This document shows positions 54,543 through 64,000 of a DNA stretch of 64,000 nucleotides, piece by piece. The stretch's first letter is position 1, and each line of letters begins with the position of its first letter. Origin of the DNA: Adiantum capillus-veneris (taxonomy: Eukaryota; Streptophyta; Polypodiopsida; Polypodiales; Pteridaceae). Location: the NCBI GenBank assembly GCA_014529385.2, contig CM043946.1, positions 23,142,077-23,206,076 on the forward strand. The letters run 5' to 3'. A program made the position numbers and the translations under genes. Below the pieces are notes generated by a model that ran no database searches, was not told the origin of the DNA, and saw nothing but the letters and a program-made list of their open reading frames with translations.

Positions 54543-56921
54543 GTGCTCGGGCTGCTTTGAAACGTATCGGAAATGATCAAGCAAACACAACTATATATTT
54601 AAGAAAGAGAGAGAAAGGGGGAGGGGGTGCTTGTTGCATTAATACTTTCTTACAAATCTGTCATGACAAATCAAAGTGAGATTAGTATTTGTTCAACATA
54701 GCTTGCGTAAATTTCACCACAACGCATCACAAGAAAAAACCACCCCAATCACTGTCTTAAGGCCAGGGGAGTCCTCTCCACCCTGTCGCCCTCTTACAGT
54801 ATGTGGGATTTATGGCTAGATTGATGACAACACCAGAGACAAGCTATCAAGAACTTAACAAAAAACACCAAGACACTTACGCATCATTGTTGTCCAATAC
54901 TTCACGTTGGAAGGGAGACAAAGTATCCAAGCTTAGTCCAAATCCACCCTCCTTGATTCAGCAAATGTTGGGCTTACACTAGTAGGAGAAATGATAGATT
55001 TCCTACTCTCAATTGAATGAACACTCTCTCTCTTACAAATGGCATAGAGTTCCCTTGCTAATCCCCTATTACAACACATGCACATGCATAAGACAATGAG
55101 CTTCCACTCAAGAGCTCCTTCTAGAGAGGTTGAGCTTGGCTTCTCAAGCTATAGCATAGTGCTCTTGCTTATGGCTCCCCCTTTTGTGCTAGCTACACCC
55201 TCCTTTTATAGCAATTTTGAAGGCTAGGGTTACTCCTCTAACCATGGTTGGGTTAGATTTTCAGCAATTTATCTAATTTCTTTTGCTTGGAATTATCAAG
55301 AAGTTGGTGGGGAAAGAGAGAGGAGAGAAATGGAGGTGATAGGACTTTTCATAGTGGGTTAGTGTTAGTAGAGTTAGTATTAATTTACAAATGGAATTGG
55401 ATATTTACAATGGGAGTATCCATGTAGGATACAAATAAGGAATAAAAACTCTTAAGAGGTAAGAAAAGGTGGATTTCTTACAAGGTTGATGCTCCAAGTG
55501 TCTTGAGTAGGGCCAATTTTGACGCTTGTTGACGGTCCACTAACTTTGACGATACATTTTTTCTCCACTCTTGACCTTCCTTGAGAGACAAGGTAATTGA
55601 AGCTGAGTAATCAACCACCATGATGTTGTCTTTTAAGAGAAGAGGCTGAATTTTGTGGTTTTTTTGATAGATATGGGTAAATTGGAGGAGGAAAAATGAG
55701 ACTGGGTGGTCAATTTTGGAATGGAATTGTGTGTGGGAGGTATGAGTTCACCATGGTTTCTCTTATTCTTCAAGGTTGAGGAGAAGGTGAGTAGGGTGCA
55801 GAGAGGAGTGGTGAGAGAGGTGGGGATGATGAGTGGAGAAGTGTGTGTGAAAGAGGAAAATGATAAAGTGGAAGAGAGAGTGTGGCTGCATAGCATGGGA
55901 AAACTGGGGTCCACTAATAAAATCATAGCTCACAGCTTGTAGCTCAAAAAAATATGAAACCATTTGAGGCAAAAGTTCAGCCCACGAGCTACAACTTTTG
56001 TTTGTATCACCTTTTCAAATTCGGAGAGCAAGTGAACTTTAAAAATTCAGCAAAACCGACCGTTTTTTTCCACTGCACAAGGTCCTTGTGGGGTCCTTCT
56101 TTGGATGATTCTTTTGAATACCTCCAAGAGTGAGCCCTCCATAGTGCATGTATGCATGCCACCTACCCTTGACCTTATTTGGTAGGTCTATAATTGAAGA
56201 TATTGTTGATATTATGATATAAGTGAATAGTACAACTAAGAAAATCAAATATTGAGGGGTCTAAAAAATATGTACATGTCAAATATAAATAATATAAGTG
56301 GAAAAAATATAAAGGGGTCAAAAAAAATCTCTCTCATTATGAGGCTACCATAAAAAGATAAATATTTTTGGTGTTCTAATTTTTTAGAAAAGAAAAACAA
56401 AATAGATATAGGAAGGGAAAAATCACAATAGTGAAAACATATACACATAAACAAAACTAGTTTTTTTGGATTTTTGTTGCGGTGGAGTTACACCAAATAT
56501 AAGAGAAGCTTACATGAAAATATTTCTATATGGAATAAAGAGTATGAAAAATGGTAAGAAAAATTGTGGTAATGGTGAGGCAATGTACAGAGCATAAATA
56601 ACACACACCTAGGTAGAAATATTTAAATAAATAGCAAAATAATTATGAAAAAATCTTTTATTTAGGCCCTATATACAAAGAAATATTTACATACGCATGG
56701 GCCATAATATACTTATATTGTTTATTTATTTTTATTCTTTTGGCTCAACTAGCCCAATGACTAGCTAATTGAGGGTTTTTTAAGAAGATATGGGAAAAGT
56801 CCCGTGACTCACGCACGCCTATGTACAGTGAAATGGTAGGGATAGCCACAGTGTTTGGGTGAATTTGGTAGGGTGGAGTAACTTACTATGGAAATTATGG
56901 AGAGCGGAAAAACGGCTATCA
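54199..56921 (-). repeat. 5' LTR of the complete gypsy element
   Basis: Pairs with 45603-48343 over its whole length; few substitutions and a shorter GA tract (54466-54541). Confidence 0.9.
54466..54541. repeat. (GA)n microsatellite in 5' LTR
   Basis: About 37 units; allelic counterpart of 45865-45962. Confidence 0.98.
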
Positions 56922-57134
56922 ATAGCAATGTCTCTATGTAACTTGTTTGACACAAGGCAATACCACCATCACATTGCTTAAACTGTATGCCCAAGTAAGG
57001 ATGCGACAGCCCCAAATCTTTAATCTTGAAAGTAGCATTCAAATTAAGCTTGAATCTAGAAATATGTGCCTCATTTCGGACTAGTGATCATCATATCATC
57101 CGCATATAGAACAACAACGATAAATACATTTCCC
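56922..57134 (-). pseudogene. Copia RT, palm part (right of nested element)
   Basis: Near 57075-57120 the - strand reads VFIVVVLYADDMMITS, with the YADD catalytic box, then after a frame change ATFKIKDLGLSHPYLGIQFK and CDGGIALCQTSYIETLL. It joins directly to integrase at about 57134, so the integrase-RT spacer and the RT fingers are deleted. Confidence 0.85.
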
Positions 57135-57473
57135 TCACACTTGTGGAAAAGCTTGACTCTTGACCATACATCGTGCCATCTCCGTAAGAGACTTGTTTTT
57201 CCTCTCAACAACACCTTTTTGCCGAGATGTATGTGGCATTGTACATTGGTGTTTTATCTCACACCTAGCTAGAAATGCATTAAACTCATGAGACATATAC
57301 TCCTCCCCGCGATCGGAATGAAGATTTCCCATAGTACATTTAGAGACATTTTTATCCATAGCCAAAAATTTCTTCAAGCACATAGACATTTTGAACTTAG
57401 CTTTAATCATATATACCCATGCATGCTTGGAATAATCATCAATGAAAGTCAAAAAGTATAGATAATTGCCCAA
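57135..57473 (-). pseudogene. Copia integrase core
   Basis: 112 codons: LTFIDDYSKHAWVYMIKAK (first Asp), LHSDRGEEYMSHEF (second Asp), then TSRQKGVVERKNKSLTEMAR (third, Glu; usual PQQNG is here SRQKG). Zinc domain, protease and gag are not found upstream. Confidence 0.85.
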
Positions 57474-62579
<5,106 letters not shown>

Positions 62580-62990
62580 ACTAGCGAACCTATAGCAAAT
62601 ATAGTATATGCAACTAGCAAAAGTGAGGCCTTGCTATGTAGTTGCTAGATAGAACTAGTAAAATCATGTTTCCTACAAGCTTGCTATATAGTAATCTAAT
62701 GTTCTTGCTAGATGGATCTAGCAAAATGGAGCTGCTTTGTGATTACTATATAGTAAGGCATGGGCTGTAACATTTCATACATAGTAATAATTGCTACACA
62801 TTTGCTCTCTAGTAATTTAGTGTAAGTGATATATAGTAAGTCATAGGTTGTAACATTTCTTACATAGTAATAGTTGCTACAAATTTGATATCTAGTCATT
62901 AAGAGCAAGTAGATGGATTGAAAAAAATGAAGTTCCAATATAGTAAAATGTGTGTTCTCATGAAATTACTATGAGTAAAACGCCCCATCA
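62580..62990. repeat. Cluster of short CTAG / CTATATAGTAA motifs
   Basis: Variants of TTGCTAGAT, CTAGCAAAA and CTATATAGTAA recur about every 30-60 bp in both orientations (for example near 62600, 62620, 62650, 62690, 62720, 62745, 62830 and 62950). No coding frame. Confidence 0.6.
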
Positions 62991-62994
62991 TTGG

Positions 62995-63017
62995 TCTCTC
63001 TCTCTCTCTCTCTCTCT
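62995..63017. repeat. (CT)n microsatellite
   Basis: About 11 CT units directly after the short-motif cluster. Confidence 0.95.
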
Positions 63018-63311
63018 AATTCCCAAAGGGAAGACTGAGTGAAGGCATGGCTTCTCATTTTCCATCTACGACTTCTTGAGAAGAGAACCCTTCAAGCATA
63101 AAATGAGTGTGCATGTCTATACGCAAATTAAATACGAAGTTTAAGGGATATTAAGAACTCACCTAGAGTCTTACATTTCAAATGCATGTAGTGTACATCC
63201 ATTTAGACCAACATTCCATGCTTTTTGTCAAAAAACAGATCTTTGAAACAATACTTCATGGTAAAGCCTTTAAAAAACATGATCACCTCTCTATCAATAA
63301 GCAAAAATTGA

Positions 63312-63500
63312 GCACTAATGCTACTTAGGACAAGGAGGCAACATTCAAATGTCGACAAACTTTTAAAACCAAGAAGATGCATGTAAGTGTAGTTCTTAAC
63401 CCACAATGATTTAGACTAATGCTACTAAGGACAAGGAGACAATATTCAACTATGGAAAAACTTTCAATACCAGGAATATACATGTAAGTGGATATCTAAA
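63312..63500. repeat. Diverged tandem duplication, about 100-bp unit
   Basis: ACTAATGCTACT.AGGACAAGGAG.CAA and the following 70 bp occur at about 63314-63398 and again at about 63416-63499, ending in CATGTAAGTG each time. Confidence 0.7.
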
Positions 63501-63890
63501 CATACAACACTCTAGAAGATCATAATACATGTTTTGTATAAGCAAGGGTTGCAACCAGATACAAGAGCCACACCGATCTTGTCTACCATTCCTTCCACTC
63601 ACATCCATGATTTGATAAGTCTTTCTCTCATCCCACTTTCTTCCCTAAAGGCATGATTACTACATTTTGTCCTTTGTCACTAGCTCTCCCTTTTCCTCGT
63701 CCTCCACCTTTCTTCCTCATGTAGTTGGTCCAACTTCCCCTTCCATGTCTACCTTGTTGGTCCTAACTACTCCTACTTGGACCTGTAGTTCCTTCTTTTC
63801 TCTTCTCATCTCATTATATAGTAGGTAGTCTCATTCGGAATCCTTTGCTTAAAGGCCTTTAGTCCTTCATGCTTGCTATGTCTAAATAAG

Positions 63891-63892
<2 letters not shown>

Positions 63893-63979
<87 letters not shown>
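63893..63979. repeat. (GA)43 microsatellite at the window edge
   Basis: Uninterrupted GA run. The preceding 63500-63890 has no clear gene; a basic Gly/Arg-rich - strand reading near 63670-63800 is too short to call. Confidence 0.98.
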
Positions 63980-63983
<4 letters not shown>

Positions 63984-64000
63984 CCTCTGCTTCTTGTGTT

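Overview
The window looks like repeat-rich nuclear DNA of a land plant. The evidence is Ty1/copia and Ty3/gypsy LTR retrotransposons nested in one another, plant-type GT-AG introns, and a plant-style FCP1-like phosphatase domain with a D-x-N-G motif. Long (GA)n/(CT)n tracts recur every few kb. I cannot name the species; the style would suit a fern, lycophyte or another large, transposon-dense plant genome. Nearly every coding region is broken by stops or frameshifts, so most entries are pseudogenes.

Layout. 1-1992: copia gag-integrase remnant (-). 2576-6777: on the - strand, reading downward, an integrase C-terminus, a retropepsin-like domain, a polypurine tract, a promoter-bearing LTR-like block, then a gag-like gene whose putative intron carries palindrome array 1. 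6784-8749: piece of another LTR element with two small leader ORFs. 8750-19790: a long gypsy element (-) with gag zinc knuckle, protease, RT, RNase H, TWO integrase zinc-binding domains and an integrase core. It is interrupted by a gag-only LTR element (14633-18364), and array 2 lies in its leader. 20064-24500: two convergent degenerate genes. The - strand gene joins a histone-H3-like domain, a Ulp1/C48-type protease domain and an FCP1-like phosphatase domain. 24653-29104: second copy of the twin-zinc gypsy family (+), split by a solo LTR, again with a retropepsin-like domain after the integrase. 29120-35187: LTR-like block, then a spliced gag-like/coiled-coil gene of about 1,100 codons with array 3 in its intron. 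36390-38906: degenerate transposase-like gene (-). 40275-41805: copia RNase H end plus a partly duplicated LTR. 42130-44371: copia fragment and array 4. 44731-57473: copia element (-) split by a complete 11.3-kb gypsy element (45603-56921) with 2.7-kb LTRs. 57474-64000: no recognisable gene; microsatellites and short local repeats.

The main unusual signals are these. (1) Four arrays of AT-armed palindromes, most with a CGCG core, recur at about 285-bp spacing inside putative introns just upstream of gag-like coding exons. Arm sequences differ between some arrays, but the palindromic design is kept. (2) The H3-like/Ulp1-like/FCP1-like domain combination in one locus. (3) A gypsy lineage with a duplicated integrase zinc domain and a second retropepsin-like domain downstream of the integrase, seen in two copies. 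(4) A conserved pair of about 70-residue leader ORFs in two separate elements. All are read by eye; no alignment or database search was run.
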